NCBI RefSeq assembly: GCF_009362785.1 | Contig: NZ_WHNQ01000029.1 | Coordinates: 28,915 to 92,914 of the forward strand | Direction: 5' to 3' | DNA length: 64,000 nucleotides | Source of the DNA: Paraburkholderia atlantica | Lineage (GTDB): Bacteria; Pseudomonadota; Gammaproteobacteria; Burkholderiales; Burkholderiaceae | In this document: positions 45,246 through 54,643 of the stretch, piece by piece | How the letters are laid out: each line of letters begins with the position of its first letter | Position numbering within the stretch: position 1 is the first letter of the stretch | Notes under the pieces: model-generated | Seen by the model: the letters and a program-made list of their open reading frames with translations, nothing else | What the model was told of the DNA's origin: nothing | Database searches by the model: none | Position numbers and translations under genes: made by a program

Positions 45246-46805
45246 ATGCCCCAATCAAGCGACAAAATTCTCGATCACGAACTGCTGTTTCGCGAGCCGG
45301 AGTATCAAGAGCTCCTTCGCAATAAGAAAGATAACTTCGAGTTCAACCATTCCGACGAGGCGATAAAGCGGGTTGCCGAATGGACGAAGACAGAAGATTA
45401 TAAACTGAAGAACTTCGCCCGTGACTCCCTGACCATAAATCCAGCCAAGGCGTGTCAGCCTCTTGGTGCCGTATTCGTCGCGAACGGATTCCATAAGACA
45501 CTGCCTTTCGTGCATGGCTCGCAGGGCTGCGTGGCCTATTACCGTTCGCATTTTTCGCGACATTTTAAAGAGCCGACGTCGTGCGTCAGTTCGTCCATGA
45601 CAGAGGATGCGGCCGTGTTCGGTGGTCTGAACAACATGATCGACGGTCTCGCGAATGCATACAATCTCTACAAGCCCGACATGATCGCCGTATCCACGAC
45701 CTGCATGGCGGAGGTGATTGGCGACGACCTCGACGCGTTCATTAAGAATAGCAAGCAGAAGGGCAGCGTGCCACAAGATTACGACGTGCCGTTCGCGCAT
45801 ACGCCCGCGTTTGTCGGCAGCCACGTGACCGGCTACGACAATGCGCTCCTGGGCATCCTGAAGTACTTTTGGGATGGCAAGGCGGGCACTACTGCACCAC
45901 TTTTGCGAGTTCCTGACGAGAGCGTGAACTTTATCGGAGGGTTCGACGGCTTCGTGGTCGGAAACATGAAGGAGATTCGGCGTATCTTCGATTTATTTGG
46001 CGTAAGCGTGAATATTATTTGCGATCCATCGGGAACTTGGAGCACGCCGACTGATGGCGAATTTCGGATGTACGAGGGCGGGACTACGAAAGAGGAGGTC
46101 GAACGTGCGCTGAACGCCAAGGCAACGTTCGTCTTTCAGGAGTATTGCTGTGAAAAGACCAGCAAGTTCCTCGCCGATCATGGCCACGAAGTCGTGTCAC
46201 TGAATGCGCCTGTCGGCGTTTCAGGCACAGATCATTTCCTCATGGAGATTTCGCGCGTGACGGGAAGACCAATCCCGGCTGAACTTGAAAGGGAGCGTGG
46301 GCAACTAGTTGATGCGATGGCAGACAGTCAGGCGAGTCTGCACGGCAAGCGGTATGCGCTCTATGGCGATCCAGATCAGATGCTCGGTTACACGAACTTC
46401 CTGCTTGAGTTGGGCGCGGAGCCGGTGCACGTGCTCTCGACGAACGGTAACGAGGGGTGGGCGGAAAAGGTTAGGGCATTGCTGGACGCGTCGCCATATG
46501 GTGAAGGATGCAAGGTCTATCCAAAGCGCGATCTATGGCACTTGCGCTCGCTGCTATTTACGGAACCAGTGGATTTCCTGATCGGCAATACACACGGAAA
46601 GTACTTGGAGCGCGACACTGGTACGCCGCTCGTCCGACTCGTGTTTCCGATTTTCGACCGCCACCATTACCACCGCTATCCGACGTGGGGGTATGCGGGG
46701 GCATTACGCGTTCTGTTAGCGCTGCTGGATGAATTCTTCGAGACACTCGATGCAAGCACGATTGACATCTCGAAGACCGATTACAGCTATGACATCATCC
46801 GGTGA
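45246..46805 (+). CDS. nifK: NifK, MoFe protein beta chain
   Basis: 519 residues from ATG 45246 after AGGAGCC. P-cluster cysteines in AKACQPLGAVFVANGF, HGSQGCVAYYRSHF and STTCMAEVIGDDL. 64 bases after nifD, same transcript. Confidence 0.99.
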   Translation: MPQSSDKILDHELLFREPEYQELLRNKKDNFEFNHSDEAIKRVAEWTKTEDYKLKNFARDSLTINPAKACQPLGAVFVANGFHKTLPFVHGSQGCVAYYRSHFSRHFKEPTSCVSSSMTEDAAVFGGLNNMIDGLANAYNLYKPDMIAVSTTCMAEVIGDDLDAFIKNSKQKGSVPQDYDVPFAHTPAFVGSHVTGYDNALLGILKYFWDGKAGTTAPLLRVPDESVNFIGGFDGFVVGNMKEIRRIFDLFGVSVNIICDPSGTWSTPTDGEFRMYEGGTTKEEVERALNAKATFVFQEYCCEKTSKFLADHGHEVVSLNAPVGVSGTDHFLMEISRVTGRPIPAELERERGQLVDAMADSQASLHGKRYALYGDPDQMLGYTNFLLELGAEPVHVLSTNGNEGWAEKVRALLDASPYGEGCKVYPKRDLWHLRSLLFTEPVDFLIGNTHGKYLERDTGTPLVRLVFPIFDRHHYHRYPTWGYAGALRVLLALLDEFFETLDASTIDISKTDYSYDIIR

Positions 46806-47092
46806 GGGGTGGAGCCGTTCGGGGCTGGGCTCAGTGTCGAGTGCTAAAAGGGGGGCAGTTCAACCCTCCGGAAAGCATGGATATTGGGTCTCCCTAATTG
46901 CTCGACGTCGCTGGCTTCGGCTGCGTTGCTGTTCCAATAGCATCCTCAAGACCGAAGCGCGAAGGCAAGAATCGACATTAGGAGCGGCGCGACGATTGCG
47001 CCGGACCTTTCGCGAAGCGTCGGCGGTTAGTCGACCAGAAGATGACGATCGACTCCTCCGCGCTGCATTTTGCCATTCATAGTGCTACTTAG

Positions 47093-47964
47093 AGGCGTTA
47101 ACAAAATGAGTCCTTCAGCCTTCGCCAAGAGATGATGCAGCAGGGGAGTTTGATGAAGGCTTCGTGGATGAAGGCAAGGCGTTCGAAGCGGATGCGCAGT
47201 CGCCGGAAGTTGTGAAGCCACGAAATGGTTCGCTCGACGACCCAGCGGGTTTTGCCAAGGCCGCTGCCATGAGGGTGGCCACGTCGGGCGATTTCGGTAG
47301 CGATGCCGGCTGCGTGCAGCGGACGGGGGTATTTGTCGTGATCGTAGCCCCGATCGCCCTGAACGATGCGGGGCTTCGAAAGCGGCCGGCCGCGCTTGCC
47401 GGCAATGGGTGGGATCGCATCAACCAGCGTGTGAAGCTGGGTGAGATCGTGACGGTTGGCGCCGGTGAGGATTACCGCGAGCGGGATGCTTTGAACCAGG
47501 TTGCGCGCGGACGGTGGGATTCGGTCCCGTTTTTGACCTGCACCCACCGCGCGGATCGAGGAGGAGTCGACGACGACACGGGACCAGTCAATCCGGTCGG
47601 ACTCGCGTAGCTTCGCGAGCACCACTTCGTGTAGCCGGTCCCAGACGCCGGCAGCCTGCCAGTCTCGTAGACGGCGCCAGCAACTCATGCCACTGCCGCA
47701 GCCCATCTCGCGGGGCAGCAGGTCCCAGCGCAGGCCCGTCTGCAAGATGAACAGGATGCCGGTAAGCATGGCCCGGTCATCCAGTGGTTTGCGTCCGGGA
47801 TACCGTGAGCGGCGAGGTTTGGGTGGGGGCATCAAGGGTTCAATGAGTGCCCACAACGCATCAACGAGTAGTTTGGCCATGGCCTCCTCGTCACCGAAAC
47901 AATGACGAGGTTAACAGCAATCGTTGGAAGTTAACAGATCAAAGCAATCATTTTGTTAAGGCTT
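47093..47964. mobile_element. IS5-family (IS427-type) insertion sequence, 872 bp
   Basis: Terminal repeats AGGCGTTAACAAAATGA and, inverted, AAGCCTTAACAAAATGA match at 15 of 17 positions. CTTAG flanks both ends (47088-47092 and 47965-47969) as a target duplication. One transposase gene is inside. It lies about 290 bases after nifK. Confidence 0.85.
47098..47880 (-). pseudogene. IS5-family transposase with compensating indels
   Basis: 260 codons, open throughout, with RYPGRKPLDDRAMLTGILFI, VVVDSSSIRAVGAG, IPLAVILTGANRHD and IARRGHPHGSGLGKTRWVVE. In the middle the frame reads QKRDRIPPSARNLVQS, whereas the neighbouring frame of the same bases gives the normal TGPNPTVRAQPGSKH. So a one-base loss and a second small deletion have removed a conserved piece. 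Probably inactive. Confidence 0.75.
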
Positions 47965-48122
47965 CTTAGTGCTACGGAGAGCCACACGGCATATCGCAAT
48001 CGCACGATCGGTTGCAAAACATTTCGGGACGCATTGCGCAATTCGGAGCGCGGACGGAGAAGTGCAAGAACTCATATGGCCTGCGACGCGGTAACGCACA
48101 CAAGCACTGCGTAAAACATCAG

Positions 48123-48136
48123 TTGATTGCGATCAA
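48123..48136. promoter_or_regulatory. FNR/Anr/FixK-type box before ompW-cyoABCD
   Basis: TTGAT-TGCG-ATCAA is a perfect match to the FNR-family consensus TTGAT-N4-ATCAA, 59 bases before the probable ompW start, which fits an activating -41.5 site. Confidence 0.85.
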
Positions 48137-48194
48137 CGCTATCGGCCACGAATTCGGACACAGTGTAGAAGGTTAATGGCTAAAGGTAATGACA

Positions 48195-48833
48195 ATGATA
48201 AAGCAACTCCGTAATGTGGCTGCTGCACTACTCCTTATGTCACCATTTGGACCGCACGCAGCTAACGCCGCCGACAGTGAAGTCGTCGGAAACTACGCAG
48301 GTGATTGGTTGGTACGCCTCCGCGCGATAAGCATTGAACCGCAAGTTCGCAGCACTGACACGCTTTCCGCGCTCGATGTCGGCGTAAGCAACGCGCTGGT
48401 GCCAGAGGTCGATTTCACTTATATGGTACGGGACAGCATCGGCGTCGAGTTGATTCTTGGTACCTCACGTCATCACCTGACGTCGAATCTCGGCGACCTT
48501 GGTGGCGTTAACGTGCTGCCACCGACATTGTTATTGCAATATCATTTTAATCATGCGGGACGCGTTCGACCGTACGTTGGTGCCGGACTCAACTACACGC
48601 TCTTCTATAACAACGGATTGCATGCGGGAGGTGTGCCCGTCTCTATAAAGAATCACAGCTTTGGTCCTGCGCTGCAGGTCGGGATTGACGTGCAGGCATC
48701 AAAGAGTCTATTCGTTAACGCCGACATCAAGAAGATATGGATGAAGACTGACGCATCGCTTAGCGGCTCGACAATTGGCGCCTTGCATCTCGATCCGCTG
48801 GTCATTGGTATTGGCGTCGGGGTGAAGTTCTAG
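48195..48833 (+). CDS. ompW: OmpW-family outer-membrane protein
   Basis: 212 residues with a signal peptide (ending PHAANAAD) and the eight-strand OmpW barrel: NYAGDWLVRLRAISIEPQ, VDFTYMVRDSIGVELILGTS, RPYVGAGLNYTLFYNN, LHLDPLVIGIGVGVKF. ATG 48195 has AAAGG at good spacing; ATG 48189 would be too close to it. Preceded by an FNR-type box; OmpW genes are commonly low-oxygen regulated. Confidence 0.92.
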   Translation: MIKQLRNVAAALLLMSPFGPHAANAADSEVVGNYAGDWLVRLRAISIEPQVRSTDTLSALDVGVSNALVPEVDFTYMVRDSIGVELILGTSRHHLTSNLGDLGGVNVLPPTLLLQYHFNHAGRVRPYVGAGLNYTLFYNNGLHAGGVPVSIKNHSFGPALQVGIDVQASKSLFVNADIKKIWMKTDASLSGSTIGALHLDPLVIGIGVGVKF

Positions 48834-48911
48834 ACGTTGCGAATCTCAAGCGACAGACGGTTCAGTGAACGGCTGGCTTCGCTCCTTGTACAGTGGTTAA
48901 CTTGGGAGAAG

Positions 48912-49814
48912 ATGGGCATGACAGAGAGGAAAGCTTTTAAGGAGTGGTTAATCCCTATCGGTGGTTGGCTGTTCGTTTCTCTTGCTGGGTGTAGCCCCAA
49001 GTTTCTCGTCCTGAGTCCCAAGGGTAGCGTAGGCGCGGCGGAGAGATCACTCATCGCCTCGGCCACATGGGCCATGCTGCTGATCGTAGTTCCCGTTATT
49101 ATCCTCACGCTTACCTTCGCGTGGCGCTACCGCGCGTCGAACCGCAGCGCACGCTACGTCCCGACCTGGGTTCACTCAACGGCGATTGAAGTGGTGGTCT
49201 GGGCCATACCCGCTGCCATCATTCTATTCCTCGCCATCCTTACGTGGCGTACCACGCATGAGCTCGACCCTTATAAACCACTGGAATCGGACGTGAAGCC
49301 CATCAACGTCGAAGTCGTCGCGGTCGACTGGAGATGGCTCTTTATCTATCCTGACCTCGGCATCGCTACAGTGAACGAATTGGCGGTGCCTGTCAGCACG
49401 CCGGTCAATTTTCGCATCACGTCGGACTCGGTGATGAACTCTTTCTTCATCCCGCAACTTGGCACTCAAGTCTACGCGATGGCCGGCATGCAAACGCGGT
49501 TACACCTGATCGCCGACGAAGCGGGCGACTTCACGGGCTTCTCGTCGAATTACAGCGGCAAAGGCTTCTCCGATATGAAGTTCCGTACGGTGGCTACGAG
49601 CCAGCGGGGCTTCGATGCGTGGGTGGAGACGGTAAAAGCTTCATCTACCCAGCTTACGATGGATCGGTACGCAACGGTCACGCAGCCGCACGCAAACGCG
49701 CCCGTGCAGTACTTCTCGAAGGTCGACCGGAGGCTTTTCGACAAAATCGTCGGCAAATACAACAACGGCAACGTCGCGGATTTCACTGTCTCATCGTGCG
49801 TAACCAAAGGGTAA
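48912..49814 (+). CDS. cyoA: Cytochrome bo3 quinol oxidase subunit II
   Basis: 300 residues: lipoprotein signal (FVSLAGCSPKFLVL), two membrane spans and a C-terminal cupredoxin domain without the CuA ligands, as in quinol oxidases; VDWRWLFIYPDLGIATVNEL and NFRITSDSVMNSFFIPQLG fit CyoA. 78 bases after ompW. Confidence 0.96.
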   Translation: MGMTERKAFKEWLIPIGGWLFVSLAGCSPKFLVLSPKGSVGAAERSLIASATWAMLLIVVPVIILTLTFAWRYRASNRSARYVPTWVHSTAIEVVVWAIPAAIILFLAILTWRTTHELDPYKPLESDVKPINVEVVAVDWRWLFIYPDLGIATVNELAVPVSTPVNFRITSDSVMNSFFIPQLGTQVYAMAGMQTRLHLIADEAGDFTGFSSNYSGKGFSDMKFRTVATSQRGFDAWVETVKASSTQLTMDRYATVTQPHANAPVQYFSKVDRRLFDKIVGKYNNGNVADFTVSSCVTKG

Positions 49815-49820
49815 ACAGCC

Positions 49821-51830
49821 ATGTTCGGAAAACTCACATTAGACGCGATGCCTTTCGATCAGCCCATCGTCATGGGGGCGTCGGTGTTCATGGCGCTTGT
49901 TGTCCTCGGCGTGTTCTGGCTGGTCACCTTAGAAGGCAAGTGGAAGTACCTCTGGGTCGAGTGGCTCACGAGCGTGGACCACAAGCGCATCGGCGTCATG
50001 TACATGATTGTAGCCGTGCTCATGTTGGTGCGCGGCTTTGCCGACGCCGTAATGATGCGCCTTCAACAAGCCGTGGCGTTCAATTCGCCAGGCTATCTGC
50101 CGCCGGATCACTTCGACCAGATCTTCACGGCGCATGGCGTCATCATGATCTTCTTCATGGCGATGGCGCTCATGGTAGGCTTCTTCAATCTCCTCGTGCC
50201 ATTGCAGATCGGCGCGCGCGACGTGGCGTTTCCGTTCCTGAACTCGCTTTCCTTCTGGTTGACCGCAGTCGGCGCGGCGTTGATCAATCTGTCCCTCGTA
50301 GCTGGCGAATTCGCGAAGGTCGGCTGGCTCGCGTATCCGCCGCTTTCCGAGCTGAAATTTAGTCCTGGCGTTGGAGTGGACTACTATATATGGGCGATTC
50401 AGCTCTCGGGTGTCGGCACCTTGATGTCGGGCGTGAACTTCTTTGTCACAATCATCAAGATGCGCGCGCCGGGGATGTCGCTCATGAAGATGCCCGTGTT
50501 CACATGGACGGCGCTCTGCTCGAATGTCCTCATCATGGCGACGTTTCCCATTCTCACGGTCGCGGTAGCGCTGCTCGGCCTCGATCGTTATATTGGCACG
50601 CACTTCTTCACGAACGAACTTGGTGGCAACGCCATGTTGTACTTGAACCTGATTTGGGCGTGGGGCCACCCCGAAGTGTATATTCTAGTGCTGCCCGCTT
50701 TCGGCATCTATTCGGAAGTGATGGCTACTTTCTGCAAGAAGCCGCTATTCGGTTACAGGACGATGGTCTACGCATCGTGTGCGATCATGTTACTTTCGTT
50801 TCTTGTTTGGGCGCACCACTTCTTTACCATGGGCTCAGGCGCCGACGTCAACGCATTTTTCGGCATCGCCACAATGATTATCGCGATTCCAACCGGCGTC
50901 AAGATCTTCAATTGGCTATTCACGATGTATCGCGGGTGCGTTCAATTCGCTGCGCCCGTGTTCTGGACCATCGGTTTCGTGGTGACGTTCTCTATCGGTG
51001 GCATGACCGGCGTGATGATGGCGATTCCGGGCGCGGACTTTGTGCTGCACAATTCGCTTTTCTTGGTCGCTCATTTTCATAACGCCATTATTGGCGGTGT
51101 GGTGTTTGGCTATTTAGCTGGCCTGCAGTACTGGTTTCCGAAGGTGTTCGGTGTCAAGCCCGATGACAAGCTCGGCAAGGCGTCGTTCTGGTGCTGGTTC
51201 GTCGGCTTTTATGTGGCCTTCGTACCTGTTTATGTGCTCGGCTTCATGGGCGCGACGCGCCGCACAAATCACTATGATGTGGCTGAATGGCAACCATACT
51301 TCATTGTTGCGGCGCTCGGCGCGGCGATCATCGCGGTGGGGATCCTGTTACAGGTTCTGCTGTGGGTGATGGCATTCGTGAACCGCAACGAGGCCGAATA
51401 CAAGGATATGACAGGCGATCCATGGGATGGGCGCACGCTCGAATGGGCAACTTCCTCACCGCCGGCGGTCTACAACTTCGCTCTCGTTCCGAAAGTGGAG
51501 GACATTGACGCCTTCGCGTACATGAAAGAAACGGGCCGCGGCCTTGGGCTGGCGTCAAAGTACGTGGACATCCATATGCCATCCAATACATCGGCGGGTT
51601 TTTTCACAGGGATGTGCAGCTTGGTGCTGGGTTTCGCGGCCGTATGGCACGTCGCGTGGCTCGCTTTGCTAGGTTTCATTGGGATCGTCCTCACGATGAT
51701 CATAAAGAGCTTCGACAAGAACGACGGATATTACATTCCCGCGGCGATGGTCCGTGAGATCGAAGAACGGCGGTTTGGCACCAGAGACCCGATGGGCATT
51801 AACGGTTCAGTCGCCGAGGAGGCTTACTGA
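49821..51830 (+). CDS. cyoB: Cytochrome bo3 quinol oxidase subunit I
   Basis: 669 residues, about 15 membrane spans. Haem and CuB ligands are visible in FTAHGVIMIFF, WAWGHPEVYILVLPAFG (His-Tyr crosslink), FLVWAHHFFTMG and LVAHFHNAIIGG. It reduces oxygen and pumps protons. Six bases after cyoA. Confidence 0.98.
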   Translation: MFGKLTLDAMPFDQPIVMGASVFMALVVLGVFWLVTLEGKWKYLWVEWLTSVDHKRIGVMYMIVAVLMLVRGFADAVMMRLQQAVAFNSPGYLPPDHFDQIFTAHGVIMIFFMAMALMVGFFNLLVPLQIGARDVAFPFLNSLSFWLTAVGAALINLSLVAGEFAKVGWLAYPPLSELKFSPGVGVDYYIWAIQLSGVGTLMSGVNFFVTIIKMRAPGMSLMKMPVFTWTALCSNVLIMATFPILTVAVALLGLDRYIGTHFFTNELGGNAMLYLNLIWAWGHPEVYILVLPAFGIYSEVMATFCKKPLFGYRTMVYASCAIMLLSFLVWAHHFFTMGSGADVNAFFGIATMIIAIPTGVKIFNWLFTMYRGCVQFAAPVFWTIGFVVTFSIGGMTGVMMAIPGADFVLHNSLFLVAHFHNAIIGGVVFGYLAGLQYWFPKVFGVKPDDKLGKASFWCWFVGFYVAFVPVYVLGFMGATRRTNHYDVAEWQPYFIVAALGAAIIAVGILLQVLLWVMAFVNRNEAEYKDMTGDPWDGRTLEWATSSPPAVYNFALVPKVEDIDAFAYMKETGRGLGLASKYVDIHMPSNTSAGFFTGMCSLVLGFAAVWHVAWLALLGFIGIVLTMIIKSFDKNDGYYIPAAMVREIEERRFGTRDPMGINGSVAEEAY

Positions 51831-52441
51831 TGTTACAGAAAACCGTTGGCGCAGATTTTTCAGAAGTCGATTATCAAGATCATCCACAATCGCACTCGGT
51901 GTTCGGCTTCTGGGTGTATCTGATGACCGACTGTATGCTGTTCGCGGCGCTCTTTGCTACGTTCAGTGTGCTGAGGCACCAGTTCGCCGGTGGCCCTACG
52001 GGTCACGATCTCTTCGATCTAACCGGCGTGGCGCTGGGAACCTCTGTGCTGTTGCTTTCTAGTATCACCTATGGTTTCGCGATGTTGGGTGTGCCGCGGG
52101 CAAGGAGCGGTGTCGTGCTCGGTTGGCTCGTGATCACATTCATTCTTGGCGCGTCGTTCCTCGCGCTCGAACTTCGCGAGTTCTCGCAGCTGATCGCGGA
52201 AGGCGCGGGCCCGCAGCGCAGCGCGTTTCTCTCAGCCTTCTTTACGCTCGTCGCTGCGCACGGAATTCACGTTTTCTTCGGCCTGCTGTGGATGCTCGTA
52301 CTAATGATGCAAGTGCTGCGGGTGCCTCAGCTTGGTGAGCAGGAGGTCCGCCGGCTAACGTGCCTGAGCCTATTCTGGCACTTCCTCGACGTAGTATGGA
52401 TCTTCGTGTTTTCTTTCGTCTATCTGGGGAGCATGCTTTAA
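51830..52441 (+). CDS. cyoC: Cytochrome bo3 quinol oxidase subunit III
   Basis: 203 residues, five membrane spans, FGFWVYLMTDCMLFAALFAT and HGIHVFFGLLWMLVLM typical. Overlaps cyoB stop and cyoD start by a base each. Confidence 0.96.
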   Translation: MLQKTVGADFSEVDYQDHPQSHSVFGFWVYLMTDCMLFAALFATFSVLRHQFAGGPTGHDLFDLTGVALGTSVLLLSSITYGFAMLGVPRARSGVVLGWLVITFILGASFLALELREFSQLIAEGAGPQRSAFLSAFFTLVAAHGIHVFFGLLWMLVLMMQVLRVPQLGEQEVRRLTCLSLFWHFLDVVWIFVFSFVYLGSML

Positions 52442-52767
52442 TGGCTTATGCGCAGACTCACGCGGGGTGTCATGGCAGCCTCACTAGGTATCTCGCGGGC
52501 TTTTTTCTTTCGGTATTACTTACGGCCGGCGCATTCGGTGTCGGGCTGTACGATGCCCTCGATGCAACTACGGCTATGATCGCGATCGCCGTACTCGGCT
52601 TTGTGCAAGTTGTCGTGCACCTTGTGTGCTTCCTACATCTGACCCTCTCGCCTGGGCAGGGATGGAACGTGCTTTCACTCTGCTACACGATACTAGCCGC
52701 TGCGTTCCTGATCCTCGGCACGGTCTGGGTGATGCAGAACGTCGGTATGCTGATGATGTCGCGGTAG
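52441..52767 (+). CDS. cyoD: Cytochrome bo3 quinol oxidase subunit IV
   Basis: 108 residues, three membrane spans, VQVVVHLVCFLHLTLSPGQG typical. TAATG overlap with cyoC. No cyoE (haem O synthase) follows. Confidence 0.93.
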   Translation: MAYAQTHAGCHGSLTRYLAGFFLSVLLTAGAFGVGLYDALDATTAMIAIAVLGFVQVVVHLVCFLHLTLSPGQGWNVLSLCYTILAAAFLILGTVWVMQNVGMLMMSR

Positions 52768-53318
52768 TCAGTTGCCTGCGGGTTTTGTTTTCCGGTGCCG
52801 GACATGCACTAGCCGCGCACCCACTTCCATGCGAGCTGGGTGCCCGCGAAACGGCGATTCCGCTCCACGCAACAGAATCGCATCAGGAATATGTTCCTCT
52901 GCCATGTGATCCGTACACCTATTCGCCTATTTGGTTGATCGCTTGCAGTTTCGCCTAAACAAGCGAGTTATGGCCCGTCCGTTTCGAGCGGCGGCCAGTG
53001 AATGCCGCGGGTTCGGTTCGCAATCGTCGGTTTTTGTCGGCACTTTTCAGGGACCAAAGGCTCAGTCGCCCTGCTTGCGCTGTTGACGACAGTACTTTAG
53101 CTAGGAGTGAATTCGGTGTGCTGAAGCGACGCGAGCAAGGTGAAAGATATACGGAGCAATTTGCATCGCGCCCCTGAGAACCGGCCAATGGTGAGGCCTA
53201 TGATTAGCCAGGCGGCATGCTTGAGCAAGGCCTTACCGGACAAAGCCGTGACCACGCTTCGGTCGTCGACATCCGGCACTCGCGGTCGACAAGCACATCC
53301 AGCCGAGTTCTTCGAACA
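52768..53318. other. Intergenic stretch after cyoD
   Basis: 550 bases. A minus-strand GTG frame at 53,097-53,279 has one hydrophobic segment (AWLIIGLTIGRF) but no other support. No terminator was recognised. Confidence 0.3.
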
Positions 53319-53540
53319 TCATCGCTTGCGCTCAATGCACGACGCGGAAGAACAAAATTGCGCCTTCGGCTGCGTCAGGCCCGCCTTGAAGTAGCCTTCC
53401 AACCGGTCGGCGGTCACTTCGTCGAGAATGAAGGGCGGGTGAATGTAGCCCGCGGCGAATGCCTGGTCGTACCAGTCGCTGAGCCACGCGCGAAGTTGGA
53501 TCATTTCCTTCGGCAGAATGCTCAAGGCATCGTCGTGCAT
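53319..53540 (-). CDS. Small hypothetical protein
   Basis: 73 residues, MHDDALSILPKEMIQLRAWL, DWYDQAFAAGYIHPPFILDE. GGGGAAAG precedes the ATG. It overlaps the upstream small gene by 19 bases, forming an operon. Unrecognised; no membrane or signal segment. Confidence 0.55.
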   Translation of the reverse strand: MHDDALSILPKEMIQLRAWLSDWYDQAFAAGYIHPPFILDEVTADRLEGYFKAGLTQPKAQFCSSASCIERKR

Positions 53541-53776
53541 ATTTCTTTCCCCGGCTCGCTGAACGATGAGGCGGCGGTGAGAAGACGTGCCACGTGGCAT
53601 TGGCATGGCGAGAGAGGTAGACCGAGCACGCACCGGTCGGCCGACCCATCTGTATGCGCGCGCGGCATGTTCCCGCGTGAAACGAAGTGGTCCAGCAGGC
53701 GGACAAGCGCCCAGTAATCGCGCGTCGGGCCAACGAGCTTTTCGTGTTGAGAGCGCAGCGATGTGTAGGCCGCCAT
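53522..53776 (-). CDS. Small hypothetical protein
   Basis: 84 residues, MAAYTSLRSQHEKLVGPTRD, YWALVRLLDHFVSRG. GAGGGG six bases before the ATG supports it. A TCAGGA-N2-TCCTGA operator lies about 100 bases upstream. The C-terminal half has an odd composition. Unrecognised. Confidence 0.55.
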   Translation of the reverse strand: MAAYTSLRSQHEKLVGPTRDYWALVRLLDHFVSRGNMPRAHTDGSADRCVLGLPLSPCQCHVARLLTAASSFSEPGKEICTTMP

Positions 53777-53878
53777 GGTTTTCCCCTCGATCTACGATGA
53801 TTCGATGGTATGGCGATCGGAGCGGGCGTCCAATCGGAGCCGGACGAATGTTGTCTCAGGAAGCGCTGGTTGAGGCCG

Positions 53879-53892
53879 TCAGGACTTCCTGA
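53879..53892. promoter_or_regulatory. Palindromic operator, copy 1
   Basis: TCAGGA-CT-TCCTGA, perfect six-base arms. Between divergent small genes (53,776 minus and 54,083 plus). Confidence 0.6.
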
Positions 53893-53956
53893 ATCGGATC
53901 GCCCTTGTGCGGCAGAAGTTGAAGGTTTACCTATCGGCGGGCTTTCTGCGCTAATG

Positions 53957-53976
53957 GCGTCAGGATGTCCTGACGC
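53957..53976. promoter_or_regulatory. Palindromic operator, copy 2
   Basis: GCGTCAGGA-TG-TCCTGACGC, perfect nine-base arms around the same TCAGGA-N2-TCCTGA core as copy 1, centres 81 bases apart. A further half-site TCAGGA is at 53982. Confidence 0.65.
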
Positions 53977-54082
53977 GTGATTCAGGATCTCATACCCTGA
54001 TTTTGCAGTAAGCGCTGAATGCGGTAGGAAGTCTCCTAGTCGATAATGAACATGAAGACATGCAACGTCGACTTGACGAATT

Positions 54083-54388
54083 ATGATGGGCTATCTGTCG
54101 GAGAGGGAGAACGTCGTCTCGCAGATCGACGCGATATGTCTGCGACTGTTCGACACTTGGTGCGAGACGCGCAGCTTGACGGCGCTTGCGTATCTGATGC
54201 TTTGCTGGCCATTGCGCGACAGTAGCCCCAGCGCGCTCAGGCGCCTTGGCGAAACACTTCGCGATTTGCGGCGGAATCACGCGAATCGGATCGACGACTG
54301 TGACTTCCGCGCGCTCTGCGAAGTGGCAGATCTGATCGACGAATTGGCCGCGCCGCGCAGAGTCACGCTGATGGCGCGGGCGGAGTAG
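54083..54388 (+). CDS. Small helical hypothetical protein
   Basis: 101 residues: MMGYLSERENVVSQIDAICL, RLFDTWCETRSLTALAYLML, ALRRLGETLRDLRRNHAN. It looks conserved and helical but I cannot name it. It follows the palindromic operators and precedes the sensor kinase by 255 bases (no gene seen in that gap). Confidence 0.6.
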   Translation: MMGYLSERENVVSQIDAICLRLFDTWCETRSLTALAYLMLCWPLRDSSPSALRRLGETLRDLRRNHANRIDDCDFRALCEVADLIDELAAPRRVTLMARAE

Positions 54389-54643
54389 GGAGAGAAAATG
54401 CAAGCATAAGCGCAAAATTCGTGGAGCGTGCGGCGGATTTGACGCTGCGGTGCGCGTTGTCGCAGCGGACCTTGAAGCCGGCAAGGGCGCGTAGACTAGG
54501 CTCTGGATCGAGGTCCAAATATTGGACTCCCACAATGGCGGCACTCGCGCGAATATTTGGGATAGGAGCCGGTTCGCGTGAACCTGTGAGTGGAAAGCGA
54601 TCTTGCAACTCGTGGAGCGGTATCTCGAAGGAAACACCGCATC

